Assembly (NCBI RefSeq): GCF_026212465.1
Contig: NC_080050.1
Span: 28,025,570 to 28,089,569, forward strand
Source: Amaranthus tricolor
Taxonomy: Eukaryota > Streptophyta > Magnoliopsida > Caryophyllales > Amaranthaceae
Direction of reading: 5' to 3'
DNA length: 64,000 nucleotides
The position numbers were made by a program, and so were the translations under genes. The notes beneath the pieces were generated by a model, which saw nothing but the letters and a program-made list of their open reading frames with translations, was not told the origin of the DNA and searched no databases. Below are positions 35,820 through 47,391 of the stretch, in pieces; position 1 is the stretch's first letter; every line of letters begins with the position of its first letter.

Positions 35820-37121
35820 ATGGCAAGCAAGCGGGCACGAGCTTCGGGGTCCAGCTCACAACCTATAGTTCCAGACATTGAGCGCGATGAGGATTTTCCC
35901 GACGTTATTTTCTGCAATGAGGATCAACGACAAAAGTTTCAACATCTCAAAGGGCGCATTATGTCATCTAAGTGGATCGATCGTTCGGCACTCGAACGAT
36001 TAGGTATTCTCGAACCCACCCGTGATTTATTTGCTTCTCTTGGATTGTCTACTTTGTTTAATGCATGTCATAACACTCATGAGCATCTTACATTAGAATT
36101 TGTGAGTTCATTGTGGGAAGATGTTAGTGATAGGAGCAAACCTAAGTTGCGGTTTCGGCTGCACAACCGGAATTTTTCCTTGACCATTTCGCAATTAGCT
36201 AAATGTTTTGGCCTCCCTACGGGAGGAGATTTGCGAATACCCCAAGGAGGTGAGGCATGTGAATTATTTCGTCGTTTAACTGGACTGACCAATGTTAACA
36301 CATCACACATGCATATTAATCAAGTTCATCATCCATGTGTGCGTGTGTGTTTGAAATTCTTCAGTACTTGTTTGTTTGGTCGAGCCGACCCTCACTCTGC
36401 TCGTAGTTTGGATTTAAACATTTTGGCTAAGTATTTCTTGGCGGGACAGACAGATATCAATATTAACATTCCTGTTTTCCTTTGGAAACACCTGTTATCC
36501 ATTTCCCGCCATGCACTTTCTTCGAGCCAGGATGTTGTTATTGGGGGTTTGGTCACTCGCATCGCGACTAAATTTAAAATTCCTGATGATGCGGTTGTTC
36601 TTGCTGATTGTTTATTGTCCTTACAGCACCTTTGTCAATGTGGTTATTTGGTGGAGGGTAGTCAGGGGGGTTTTCGGTGGAAAATTCATTCCCGTCCCCC
36701 CTTTTATATTGATATGCCGACAGAGGATTTACCAACTTTGGAGCCCAACCGGGCTCATTACTTATTTCCTGCGGCTTTTCCTGCTGAGTCCTCCGGAACT
36801 CGTACGGGACCTCCGTTGGGACCACCTCCGGTGGCTCCCCAAGGGTACTCCCCTTTTGAACAGCTCATGATCGATAATTTCAATGCGATGCAATTGTCTC
36901 AGCGGGAAATGGCCGCCCAATTGACCTCTTTGGACACTCGATTCACTCACTTCGAGCTCCAATCTCAAGCTGCTTTTCGACCACTGCTTGACTACCATCA
37001 TCAGCAAGGTCATTTTCATGCCGATGTTCAGTATCCTGATTGGTATTCTCCCCCTCCTACCTATCAGGATGATGACGATGATGATGAGCAGCAGGATAAT
37101 GACTTTGACCCCATGGGTTAG
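35820..37121 (+). CDS. Athila downstream (env-position) protein
   Basis: 433 aa, start in good context (GCCATGG). Contains FRLHNRNFSLTISQLAKCFGLPTGG and a C-terminal proline-rich segment ending in a run of six Asp. This resembles the Athila ORF / 'putative plant transposon protein' families that sit downstream of pol. Its function is unknown. No signal peptide or convincing membrane segment is visible, so a classical envelope protein is not supported. Intact, no disabling mutation. Confidence 0.8.
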   Translation: MASKRARASGSSSQPIVPDIERDEDFPDVIFCNEDQRQKFQHLKGRIMSSKWIDRSALERLGILEPTRDLFASLGLSTLFNACHNTHEHLTLEFVSSLWEDVSDRSKPKLRFRLHNRNFSLTISQLAKCFGLPTGGDLRIPQGGEACELFRRLTGLTNVNTSHMHINQVHHPCVRVCLKFFSTCLFGRADPHSARSLDLNILAKYFLAGQTDININIPVFLWKHLLSISRHALSSSQDVVIGGLVTRIATKFKIPDDAVVLADCLLSLQHLCQCGYLVEGSQGGFRWKIHSRPPFYIDMPTEDLPTLEPNRAHYLFPAAFPAESSGTRTGPPLGPPPVAPQGYSPFEQLMIDNFNAMQLSQREMAAQLTSLDTRFTHFELQSQAAFRPLLDYHHQQGHFHADVQYPDWYSPPPTYQDDDDDDEQQDNDFDPMG

Positions 37122-38140
37122 TGGGCTCTTGCCTCCCTCTCAAACTCTGAGGACAGTGCTTGATTTAGCTTGGGGGGGGGTCTTGATTGTTGCTTTGAAC
37201 ACTCTCTTGTATATATTCTACTGCTTTTAGTGTAGTTTTTTTTGGTCGGAGTTGGTTGCTTCTCTCCTTTTTTCAGGTTCTTTTGCAAGTCACACTTTGG
37301 ATAACGTGACGATTTTCTGTACTTCAGCTTGCATTAGGAAGTTAATTGGTGAGATCTTCCCAACTCTTTTCATAATTTAGCTTTGAGTATTTTTATTGCT
37401 TTCTTAGGATTGTTGCATGGTTTGTACCACTCATTAGGAGTGGGAGTTTACATGTGACCAAAAATATTGTATTGCTTTCTTAGTTGTAATGTATTTCTTT
37501 CTCCCTTGATGCGCCTTTGGATCTTTTTGACAAAGTATGTTTCCCTGTGCCCTATGGTTGAAATTTTTAACACTTGTGATTGCGGAGACTGGTCATTGTA
37601 GACTTTTGGGTTCTTTTTCCGATTCATTTGTATTATTGAAACTTGTGTTTTTGAGCATTATTATCTATTGTTTGGAACAAGGAAGAGTTTACCTTGTAAG
37701 GGTTTGGACTTTGATTTCTATCTCACTATTTCCTTCTTGAGTGATTAGTTCCTGGTGTATCACTGATCTCCATTTTGGCTTGGTACTGGTCTTGTTAGCT
37801 ATGTAATTGCGTGATGAGCATGATAGAAGGCCCTCATTTGCTAGAAGCCATGTAACATTGTTTTCAAAGACATTATTTGCCATTTGATTCTTTATTTTAT
37901 TTGCCATTTGATCCTTTATTTTAAGCCCTACATTTTCTTTCATAACTAACCACATTGTAAACCTTTTTGACCCTATTTTATCAACCCAAGTCTAGCTTGG
38001 GGGAGCATTTGATCGGTTAGTAGGCGATATATATTCTGTCTTTTGGCTCACATTTAGTTGCATGGGGTACTTGAGTTAGGTTGACTATTTCCTCGTTGTT
38101 GGAGTGTGCTTATCTTCTTCATTGTTCATATTCATTCATT

Positions 38141-38184
<44 letters not shown>

Positions 38185-39038
38185 TCCTCTTGGTTTGTCA
38201 TATGTTACCATCTTTTCATTATTCATATTTATGTAGATTTCAAAAAAAAAAAAAAAAAAAAAAAAAAGAAAGAAAGAAAAATTTGTCTCACATCTTTTAT
38301 TTTATTGTACATTTTCGCCTTCGTAAGTTGTAAATCTCTTATAATTTGATGATGATATGACGGTGCTTTCCATTAGTTGGGTTGGTTCGGTAGTTATGAG
38401 TTGAAGTTATTTGGAGTTGTTTTCGCCTCATTTTTTGGCTACGTTACTTTCTAGATTATGCTCCCCCAAAATAGACTTTTAGCTCGCATATTTTCAAATT
38501 GAATCCTACCTTTGACCCAAACCCCATTACAAGCCCAATAAAGACCTTCTTGATAATCATGCAGTTATATGTGCCTCCTCGATTTAATACCTTGCCAAGA
38601 TCTGAGAGTATGTGTTGCATTTCGAGTCGACTTCGATAGGTCGAGTGATATTATTTCCCCTTTTAAACACGTGAGTGTTGTTGAGATGGGAGGGTGCCTT
38701 ATTAGCATTTTAGGCTACAAAAATTGATTCATATGCACATCTTTTGCATATTTGTGGGCGGAGAGCGATCGAGTACATTTTATACTCGCCACAGATAGAG
38801 GAGTGTCACCCGTGAGAACTCTTTTCTTGATTCCTCGTTATTTCTTGGTAATAAGGCTTGAATTCGCTTGTATGATATTTTACTCTTGGATTGGTATTGA
38901 ACTATTTGAATGCTTTGATTGAGAGAATGTGATCACAAGCGTTTTGCGATGTTGCTTTTATAGGGTGAAGCATACTTTTATTCTTAGAACCTTGTCTTGT
39001 TTGCTTGAGGACAAGCAAAGGTTCGGCTCGGGGGAGTT
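37122..39038 (+). other. Athila 3' noncoding region
   Basis: Nearly 1.9 kb without a credible ORF. Contains polypurine-like tracts (AGCTTGGGGGGGG at about 37168, AGCTTGGGGGAG at about 37992), two long A runs (about 38141-38176 and 38241-38266) set in similar flanks (TTCATTGTTCATATTCATTC and TTCATTATTCATATTTATG), and the terminal hairpin and polypurine tract. Such long 3' leaders are usual in Athila. Confidence 0.65.
39000..39038 (+). other. Hairpin and polypurine tract before the 3' LTR
   Basis: TTTGCTTG-AGGA-CAAGCAAA is a perfect 8-bp stem with a 4-base loop (39000-39019). It is followed by GGTTCGGCTCGGGGGAGTT, whose GGGGGAG purine run directly adjoins the LTR TG. This arrangement is conserved in Athila/Tat elements and primes plus-strand synthesis. 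Confidence 0.8.
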
Positions 39039-40525
39039 TGATGTGTGTATTTTATATATTATTTTCTACCATGCCCCCATTGTATTTTCATAGCATTTCT
39101 CGCGTATTTTGCTCAATTTTCTATTGGTTTTTATGCTTGGTTGGAGTGTTTGTTTCTTATCTATTTTGTAGGTACAAAGCTCTAATTATGCTAGGAATCG
39201 ACTCTTGGAGCGAGATTTGCAAGTTGGAAGGTCATAAGCTACTCAAAGGTCATTTTTTGTGCTGACCAGGTCTCATACCCGGGTGGGTTTCCTCATACCC
39301 GGCCGGGTGAGCCTCTCATACCCGGCCGGGTTTCCACATACCCGACCGGGTTTGCACTTGATACTTAGAAGAATTTGAAGATGTTATTTGGAAGAAAAAG
39401 TTGCCACACGCACCCGGCCGGGTTTCCACATACCCGGCCGGGTGAGCCTCTCATACCCGGGTGGGTTCCCACATACCCGGCCAGGCCTCTATTGAAGATT
39501 AAAATGCTCAGCTGCGTACCCGGGCGGGTTTCCACATACCCGGCCGGGTTTACTCCTGGACTTAGAAAATTTTTGACCTTTGAGATTTAGTTATGCTTCG
39601 CACCCGCCCGGGTTTCCACATACCCGGCCGGGTCAAGCAGTTATTTTTTTTTAGTAACTTCCGTATCCTCCGATCTCTTTGGAGGAGGATATAAATAGCT
39701 TTTGAGGAGAATTTCCAGGGGGTTAAGTTTTTTTTCTCTGTTTTGGGGGTTTGGTAGTGAAAGAGATTTATCATATTACTTGCTTTGAGGGATTGTTAAT
39801 CAACGCTTCGACATTGTAATTTTAATTATATTGGAGGTATTGATTTCAATCCTAATTTCTTGTTCTTGGTTATTATTGTTATCTTTGAATGCTTGTTTCT
39901 CTATTAAATTTAAATTTGATTTTCTGCATGAATTTCATTGTTGAATCTCTTGTTAGTTTCAATATGCTTAGTGAGTAGTTTTATTTCTAGGGTTTGGTGA
40001 AACTATGCAAAAGGTCATGATTCTTGTTTGATTTTAGGATTTAAATTTGGTTTGTTTAGGTGATTCAATTGATGGGTTCTAGATTGATTGCATGTTTGGC
40101 CAATTTGCAAGTTTTATTCGCTCAATTCTATAAGCGAGAGTTGCGAGTTTGAGTGAACGATTTCTTTCTTTGAACAATTAAGCTTTAATCGCGATAGCTT
40201 GTTTTATTGTTTAATTGTCGAATTTGTTTGCGAGAGCAACATCTTCCTTCGCCTATATTCATTCCTATCCCAATTGTTGTTCATGAATCATGATCTATGC
40301 ATAGTGGATCCTTTTAGCCCTAGGTTTTTAATTATTGAATTCTATTCATCTCTTATTTTTGCGTTCTACTTAGATAACCAAAAATCCAACATTTGATCGT
40401 TAACAATAGTGAACTTAATTTAAATTGTAACTTCATTTGTCCTTCCACAGTGGTTCGACCCTACTTTCCCAACTATACTAGTTAGGTGAATTAGGAATTA
40501 TTTTTGGTAGTAAAACGACCTATCA
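39039..40525 (+). repeat. 3' LTR (1487 bp)
   Basis: Matches the 5' LTR throughout by eye, except for an extra 84-bp block (about 39549-39632) that contains two further GC-rich palindromes, and one fewer T at about 39643-39651. Ends in CGACCTATCA. Confidence 0.95.
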
Positions 40526-40546
40526 TTTTTGGTAGGTGAATTAGGA
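40526..40546. other. Untemplated-looking junction sequence after the 3' LTR
   Basis: TTTTTGGTAGGTGAATTAGGA lies between the LTR end and resumed transposase coding sequence. Both halves (TTTTTGGTAG and GTGAATTAGGA) occur within the last 50 bp of the LTR in the opposite order, so it looks like templated filler rather than target sequence. Confidence 0.5.
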
Positions 40547-42690
40547 TGTTGAGTCTGATGGTTGGCTTTCTGATGATAGTGAAGATGGTGATTATGAAGC
40601 TTCTGATGTTGAGGCTGATTCTGATATGGAGTTGGACATTGAGGATGAGTACATTGTGAGAGAAGAAGATGTTCCTGATAATATACACGAGAAGACCTTT
40701 GAGGATTACTTAGATGGGTCTCATGTGTTAGACAAAATGTACAAAAATGGTAAAATCTGGTCTTACTTACCATTTGGATCCATTGTTCTTGAGGAGTGGT
40801 TGATTTTTGAAACCAAAACACAGTTTCTAAATGTATTCAAAGATTACTGCATACAAGAGGGCTTCTCTGTTTCAGTTAACCATTTGGATTCATTCTTCAG
40901 TTCTAAAAGACAAAGTCAGTTGGGCTATAAAGAAGCTAGAAGGAGAGCATGCAACTTGTGGGAGGTTGGAAGAGAATCCTATGGTCTCTTCAGCATGGCT
41001 ATGCAGACAATTGTTATAAGACTTAGAGGCAAACCTAGATGTCCCAGTTGATTCATTGCAGAGGCTGTGCTTGGAAAGGTACAGGATTCATGTGAAGTTG
41101 AGATTGTTATACAAAGTGAAGAGTTTAGCCAGGGAGCAATTACATGGTGGGTTTGCTGAGTCCTATCCAGCTCTTCCAAAGTATGCTGAAATGATAAAGT
41201 CCACAAATCCTGGGTCTTATGCTCAAGTCACATGGACTGACAGTTTGATATTCAAATCCTGTTTCATATCTTTTGCAGCTCAAGTGAGAGGATTCTTAGG
41301 TGGTTGTAGACCTATCGTAGGAATAGATGGTGCACATTTAAGTGGGTATTAATAAGGGATTATGCTCACTGCAGTTGCAATAGATGGGAATAATGAGATC
41401 TTTGTGTTAGCGTATGGGAATGTTGACACAGAGAGCATAGATTCCTGGATTTATTTCTTCAAAAACTTGAGGTGCCTGTTTGCTTAGTATGGATCTCAGA
41501 AGGATGACTAGACTTTTATCAGTGACAGGCTGAGGGTAAGTTTTTTCTTTGTCTTTAATTTGAGATTATGAAGTTGTATACTAACTTAGTCTTGTTTTTT
41601 TAGGGGATTGAATTAGCATTGTTTGAGGTGTTTCCAGAGCTACCAGGAGAATATGCTTTCAGCATTTGTACTCAAATTGCAAGGCTGCAGGATGGAGTAG
41701 GACAACATTTCATAAGCTATTTTGGATTGTTGCAAATGCCTACAATGAGTATGTTTTTGGAAAAGCTATGTCCAAGATAAAAGAGTTTGATGCAACAACA
41801 TATGATTATCTCACAAATGTGGAAGAGCAGTGGAGTGTGCACATGTTTGACAGGACAGTTTGTTGTGATCATAACACAAAAACTTCATAGAGTCATTCAA
41901 TGCAATAACAAAGGCCAACAGGGACATGCCTGTGTTGACATTGCTGGAAGGTATATTTGTGTCCCTGTTTTGCTCATTTAAATGCAAAAAAATTGTTGTT
42001 GCTTACTGTGTTTTTTTTTTTGAATAATTAAGATGTCAGGAATTGGTGCATGAAAAGGATGAGTTCCAGCTTCGATAAAGCAATGGGCATGGAACCTAAT
42101 GATCTGACAGAGCATGCAAAGGGGTGCTGGCGACTAGGATTGATGAGTCTAGGTTCTGCCATGTCACTACAGCTGGTGGTGGAGAGTTTGAGGTGAGGGA
42201 TGACCATGTCAAGTTCCCTGTCACCCTTGGAAATATGACTTATGGGTGTGGAAAATGGCAAGGATCAGGGATCCTTTGCAAGCATGGTCTCAGGGTCATT
42301 TACAACCAAAGACTTCATCCTTGGGACTTTGTCTCACCTTTCTACAAGGGGGCTGCATACAAACTCACTTATGGAGACCACATCCACCCCATGGCTGATC
42401 CAATTCACTGGCCTTCACTTGATGTGCCAGAAATTGCACCACCCCAAGGGAAAAGAAATGTTGGCAGACCACCTAAGCAAAGGAAAAGAGCTGCTCATGA
42501 AGCAAAAAAAAAGGAAAGAGGCACAAGAATAACAAATGCAGCCTATGCAAAGAACTAGGCCACAATGCAGTGACATGCAAGGCAAAAAAAGGCATCATCA
42601 AAGAAGGCAGAACATGCAGCTTTCTCTTCACAGCAAGGCAACACAAGAGGGAAGAGAAAGGCTGCTACTTAGCATTGTTTAGTGTCATTT
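40547..42690 (+). pseudogene. MULE transposase, main part
   Basis: Resumes with VESDGWLSDDSEDGDYE, an acidic stretch, then FGSIVLEEWLIFETKTQF. A shifted frame (41056 on) reads YPALPKYAEMI and IVGIDGAHLSG, which carries the first catalytic Asp of the MULE DDE domain, followed at once by two stops. FISDRLR (second Asp region) ends at a likely intron (41536-41602, GTAAGT...TTTAG). Further frames encode YSNCKAAGWSRTTFHKLF and FIESFNAIT. The last frame (to 42558) holds a SWIM-type CX10CKHG zinc motif and a GRPPKQRKR tail, then a KLCKELGHNAVTCK knuckle. At least three frameshifts and several stops: dead. Confidence 0.85.
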
Positions 42691-42880
42691 TTTGGTGAAC
42701 AATTTTTAGTGTCAAGTTGCTTTTGAACAAAATGTTAACTACTTGGTTTGTATGATGACACTTCTTTTGTTTATCACAATTCCAATGTATGCACAAACTA
42801 GCCCTTACACTCTACCAACGGCTATATTTAAAAAAAATGGTATTTGACGCAAAAAAAAGTAATGGTATATGGTGAATTAT

Positions 42881-43032
42881 TAATTTACCACAAACGGCAC
42901 ACTGACGGCAGTTGTCATTAATGATATTCTGTGCTAACGGATTAAAACTCAATGGTATATGGTGAATTAAAACATTTTGTATGGTATATGATGAATTTCC
43001 GAGAAACTCAGTGCTATATCATGAAGTATCCG
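42881..43032 (-). repeat. MULE terminal inverted repeat, right
   Basis: Complement of the left terminal repeat, ending GAAGTATCCG, then the 9-bp TAATTGAAA copy at 43033-43041. Confidence 0.9.
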
Positions 43033-46000
43033 TAATTGAAAAGAATTAGAGGGAGTATATTAGAAATAAAAATCTTGACCAAGGGATTAGTAAATTTCTT
43101 ACCCCGCCATTGATCCAAAGGCTTCGATACAACTCCTCCTAGTGAGTCTGACCAAGGTTCGGGTTTGAATATGGATCTTTGATATTTAAGTCCAACATTT
43201 TAAATTAGGGTCAAAATTTATACAATAAAATTCACTTAAGAACTTTCTTTAAGAGTTTTGGTCCAGATCCAATTTTATAGACCTTTAAGATTGGAATAAG
43301 GTCGGGTCGAATTAGACCCTCAAACGCCCAGCCCTAATCACATGTGTGATAGCTATATTAAATTATCTTTATACGCTCTTTGATCGAGTGAATGTACCTA
43401 ATTTGTTTTTATGCACTATATATTGATCAAACCTAATTTGTTTTTATGCACTATATATTGATCAATCTAACTTCAGTATAATTAAACAAAATCTTTCGTC
43501 ACAATGTAAATTTTGTCAATATAATTTTTATAATTTTATTATACATAATAAATAACAAATATTGGAAATTGAATCATTGCGCTGACAAGTTTACATATTT
43601 AAATGAGATACATGTGCTAGCTCTAAACTAAAGGAAGTTTATTGATAAACTTTGTCATACTCAATGTTCTATTGTTATTTTAATAGAAAATTAATTGGAA
43701 AATGACTTTCTTACTCCTATAGGGCTATAGCGTATGTATAAGAAGCTAAAATGAAAATATGAAACATTAATTACAGCGACCAACCCAAAAATTTAATAAT
43801 AAATTTTCAAATTAATATTATTTTAGATAATACAATTGATGCGTAAATGTAGCTCTTAGCTCCAATTATTACGTATATTATATTAATTTATAACTCAAAT
43901 TCATTTTGATAAGTTGTAAATGAGCTATATTAGAGATCAAACAACGTGTTTCAATCTCTAATATCACTAAGATCGAATGTATGAAGTCTTGTGACAAACA
44001 AATTACATTATCAATGAAAACAATGTTTGTAGGAGATAATAATGCAATAAAACGACACAAAAATTTAACGAGGTTCACCCAATTTAGGCTACATTCTCCG
44101 GTGTGTAGTATCTCACTTACATTATCACAAAGGAGTTCAAAGGACTGTCAAATGGACAATTACAATAGAGAAGAAATTAGGCTTGTGTTTAGGCTTAAGG
44201 GATTTTGTAGATATGTTACAATGGTATATGAGACCTATATTTATAGAGATTTGTACATTAATGAGTATTACATAATTAAGGCTAAGAATTAATGCACAAT
44301 AAATAACTTCAAGGAACATCAAGAGTCAAAAAACCGAATCCAATGCTCGATCAAGACAATGCATGTTTAAGAATCTTTACCCTTTATTCTTCTCATTATG
44401 CATGTTTAAGTGCCTTCATCAACTTATCATTTACTCCATGCATTGATCACCAACTTAAACACTATCATTAACATAAAAATTAATTCATCAACTTAAGTAC
44501 ACATTAAGTGACTAACTTAAACACCCAAAAGATTCCACTTCTATACTCTCATATTAATACATAGTCTTAAATGATGCACTCAAATCACTAATAACTCTAA
44601 CATAATTGATTAGTGAAAGAATAAAAAGCAAGTCGCAAATCTTAATGGTGCAACCTTGGACCACCCTTAGCAAGAAACATGATCCATTATAAACTTAGGA
44701 TTTTCTCATAAAAATTTTAACACATATAATTAAAGATAATTTATTGAGGTAAAAAAATTAGAGGTAATTGATGATAACTAATTAAGTTTACTCATGTAGA
44801 CAACTACCACATTCAATACAAGTCATAACAATTAACAAACATACATGTCGTGTGCAAATTGTTAAACAACACATTCTCTCATAACTCAACATTACACAAA
44901 TGAATCTGTATCAAACCATGTAATCGTGAGATGCGTTTCGTATAAAGGCTAAATATTTTAATAATATAAATTATTATTCTCTTTGTTTCTTAAAAAGGTT
45001 CTCATTTGTCATTTTAAGGTGTTTTATTTGTTATTTCTATAAAAAAATCTTTTGATTTATATCACAAATTTTGGATAAAAATAACCTTATTCATCCTTAT
45101 TTTAACTTTTAATAATTCTTATGGTCCCCATATATCTTCCACAGTCCACTAACTTCATTCTTGTATTTTTATATTCTTTATGGCCTCCACGTGTTTTCCT
45201 CTAATTTTATAAAAACATTTATTTATTAGTTGTGGTCTCTATATTTTTCATTAATTTTCTTTTAATATTTATTTTTTAATGTTTATGATTCTCGTTTTTC
45301 CTCCAACAAATTTATTGTTTAATAAAATAATATATTTACTATCTAAAAGATTCTATTTTTCTTAATTCCCATAAATATATTCCTTATAGAAACTTCATTA
45401 ATAAACAAAGAAATTATATATATGAACTTTTTGTTTTGAGGACGTCTCATCAAATGACAATCTCTAACAAAAGTAATTCCTTAACATTAAAGCTATACAT
45501 CATGGCAAGGAATTCTAGCAAGCCTACCATTAACAACTTGAATTAATTAGGAAGACAAAGTAAATGATTAACATTAACTAATATACATTTTTTTTCAAAA
45601 TTCACCAAGTAAATTAGATCTTAATAAATTCAAACCTTTTTTATTCAAATCATATAAAGAGGAAATACACTTACTAACTATGATCATCCATATAATGCCA
45701 CAACTCTAAGATTTTATTTCATTTGTATTATTTGGTGTAGTTTATTATTCACTTCAATTACTTGGATTGATGTATCATTTAGTGAAAGTTAAATTTGATG
45801 AAATGTAAAGGAGATATAGATGGGTAAGATGAGTTAGCTAACACGTAATCTTGTCATCTAATATTAGTACAAATATCAATAATAGTATTCTAATTTTGGT
45901 AATATTTACCTTATCGTTTACACTTACATAACATTAATTGTTGTTTTTATTGAAAATAGTTGGGTTTTCCGTTTCATATCAGTCTGTCTATTTAACTTTG

Positions 46001-47151
46001 CAATATCTTTACATATTTTAATTAATATTTCTTTTATTTTTAAAATTTTCATCAAGATCTTAATTTTAATCATACTTTTATATTTTAGTGGTTTATATTA
46101 ACTTCTTAACCTGTATGTTAATTTTAATTAATGTTACAATCTCTTAATTACAAAGTAAAGTATTATTTTTGTTTAAAATTGGTTTAGAGTAAAGAATTTG
46201 AGCAATGATATTGTCTAAATTCCCACAAATGAACCCATCGTTGAATGTGGTCTATGTACATGCAGATGAACATAATATAATAAATAATTCAGAGAACTTG
46301 CTTTGCCTTGAATATTTTCAGCCACTAACGTCCACTGCAGCCATTGTTCGAGATTGCAATATTTTCTCCAAAAGCTGTTACATATTTTTTTGTTTGGTTT
46401 TTTTTAGTTGTTGTTATTATTATTATAGTAAAAATTATTCATCAACTGATCTTTTTGGCATATATTTCTCTATTTATATGATGTAAAACGTAATTAAAAC
46501 TTAAGCGAGATCGTGTTTGATTCGTCTTTTTATGTATATTTTTATAATATTATTTTTTTAGAATTTTTATCATATAAAATTAATAATATCAAAGATTAAA
46601 ATTGTGTATTGGATAACATAAAAAATGGAATTATAACAATTATTAAAACCATAAAAAGTATAAAATAAAATAAAATAAAATAATTGTAGCATGAAAAATA
46701 GCTGGTTTGTCTGATGAGATGTTCGTGGAAATCATATAATGAATTCACTCCAATGAATTATCTATTATAAATTTTGAAAGTAGTTATCAATCAATACTAA
46801 CTTTATACAATTAGCCATTATATATGTTGCGCCTACCCCTACCCATGATTTAGTTTCAAATTTTGTAAATCTATTGTTTGTTTATTTGTTTTGACGTGAA
46901 GCATCTTTTTAAGGCACATAAATTATTGAATGAAGAACGGAAATACCAATAAAAAAATAATAATAATGAAACATATATCTACATAAGTGTTGATTATTTG
47001 ATATATATACTACTTCGTTATTGAATTCGACTTTAATCTGACTTTAAAATGAATATAAAATTATGTAAAAATTCAGTGAAATATGACTTGATTTTGAATC
47101 GTACAGAAACATTTGATCTAAAATCGATCAGATGATCCGAATGAAAATATA

Positions 47152-47391
47152 TACTACCTACCAACTTTTACACTAATCATCATTTGATATTTTACATATT
47201 ACGACTACTATTAAATAAAAAATTTAGTTATTTGAGATCTTGTTTTATTCATCTACTTGCGTATTTTTATAATATTAATTTTTTTTATAATTTTTCGTTT
47301 TGTATAATTCAAGATATAAATAATCCGATGACAGACGTATTGGACTGCTAACAAAGGTATTTCAGAGCAAATAAAAATTTAAAGAGATATA
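47152..47391. mobile_element. Stowaway-like MITE, diverged copy
   Basis: The interior TTGAGATCTTGTTTTATTCATCTACTTGCGTATTTTTATAATAT parallels the copy at 5787 (GGGATCTTGTTTTATTCATCTCGTCGCATATTTTCATAATAT). The ends (TACTACCTACC and TTTAAAGAGATATA) have decayed. Confidence 0.6.

Larger units (their letters stand above)
28141..40525 (+). mobile_element. Athila-type Ty3/Gypsy LTR retrotransposon, full length
   Basis: 12,385 bp: 5' LTR, primer-binding site, gag-pol ORF, spacer, a second ORF in the env position, long noncoding region, polypurine tract and 3' LTR. LTRs start TG and end CA. The size (LTR 1.4-1.5 kb, total 10-12 kb), the primer-binding site and the third ORF are typical of Athila elements. 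It lies in the same orientation as the MULE transposase it interrupts. LTRs differ only by an 84-bp block and one T, as far as read by eye, and all ORFs are open, indicating recent insertion. No 5-bp target duplication is visible. Confidence 0.93.
27183..43032 (+). mobile_element. Mutator-like element (MULE) carrying a decayed transposase
   Basis: Bounded by 152-bp inverted repeats (27183-27334 and 42881-43032) and by 9-bp TAATTGAAA direct repeats. Excluding the inserted retrotransposon it is about 3.5 kb. It holds a leader with a likely intron (CAAG|GTATTA near 27606 to TGCAG near 27923) and transposase sequence on both sides of the retroelement. The transposase has frameshifts and stops, so this copy is not autonomous. 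Confidence 0.9.
26923..43057. mobile_element. Stowaway-like MITE split by a nested transposon
   Basis: The left half (26923-27182) begins TACTCTCTCTAATTCTTTTC and the right stub (43042-43057) ends AGAATTAGAGGGAGTA, its complement. A TA is present on both outer sides (26921-26922 and 43058-43059). The segment TTGCCCAAATAAGGAAATGG just before the inner insertion is the complement of the left inner repeat (TTCCATTTGAATTGGGCA). Without the insert the MITE is about 276 bp, so the interruption falls inside its right terminal repeat. Confidence 0.8.

Noticed and set aside
38104..38349. Two frames with long lysine runs
   Set aside because: They translate the A runs of the Athila 3' noncoding region and are not genes.
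46205..46486. 93-aa frame in the gene-free region
   Set aside because: AT-rich, no conserved motif, no splice or promoter context.
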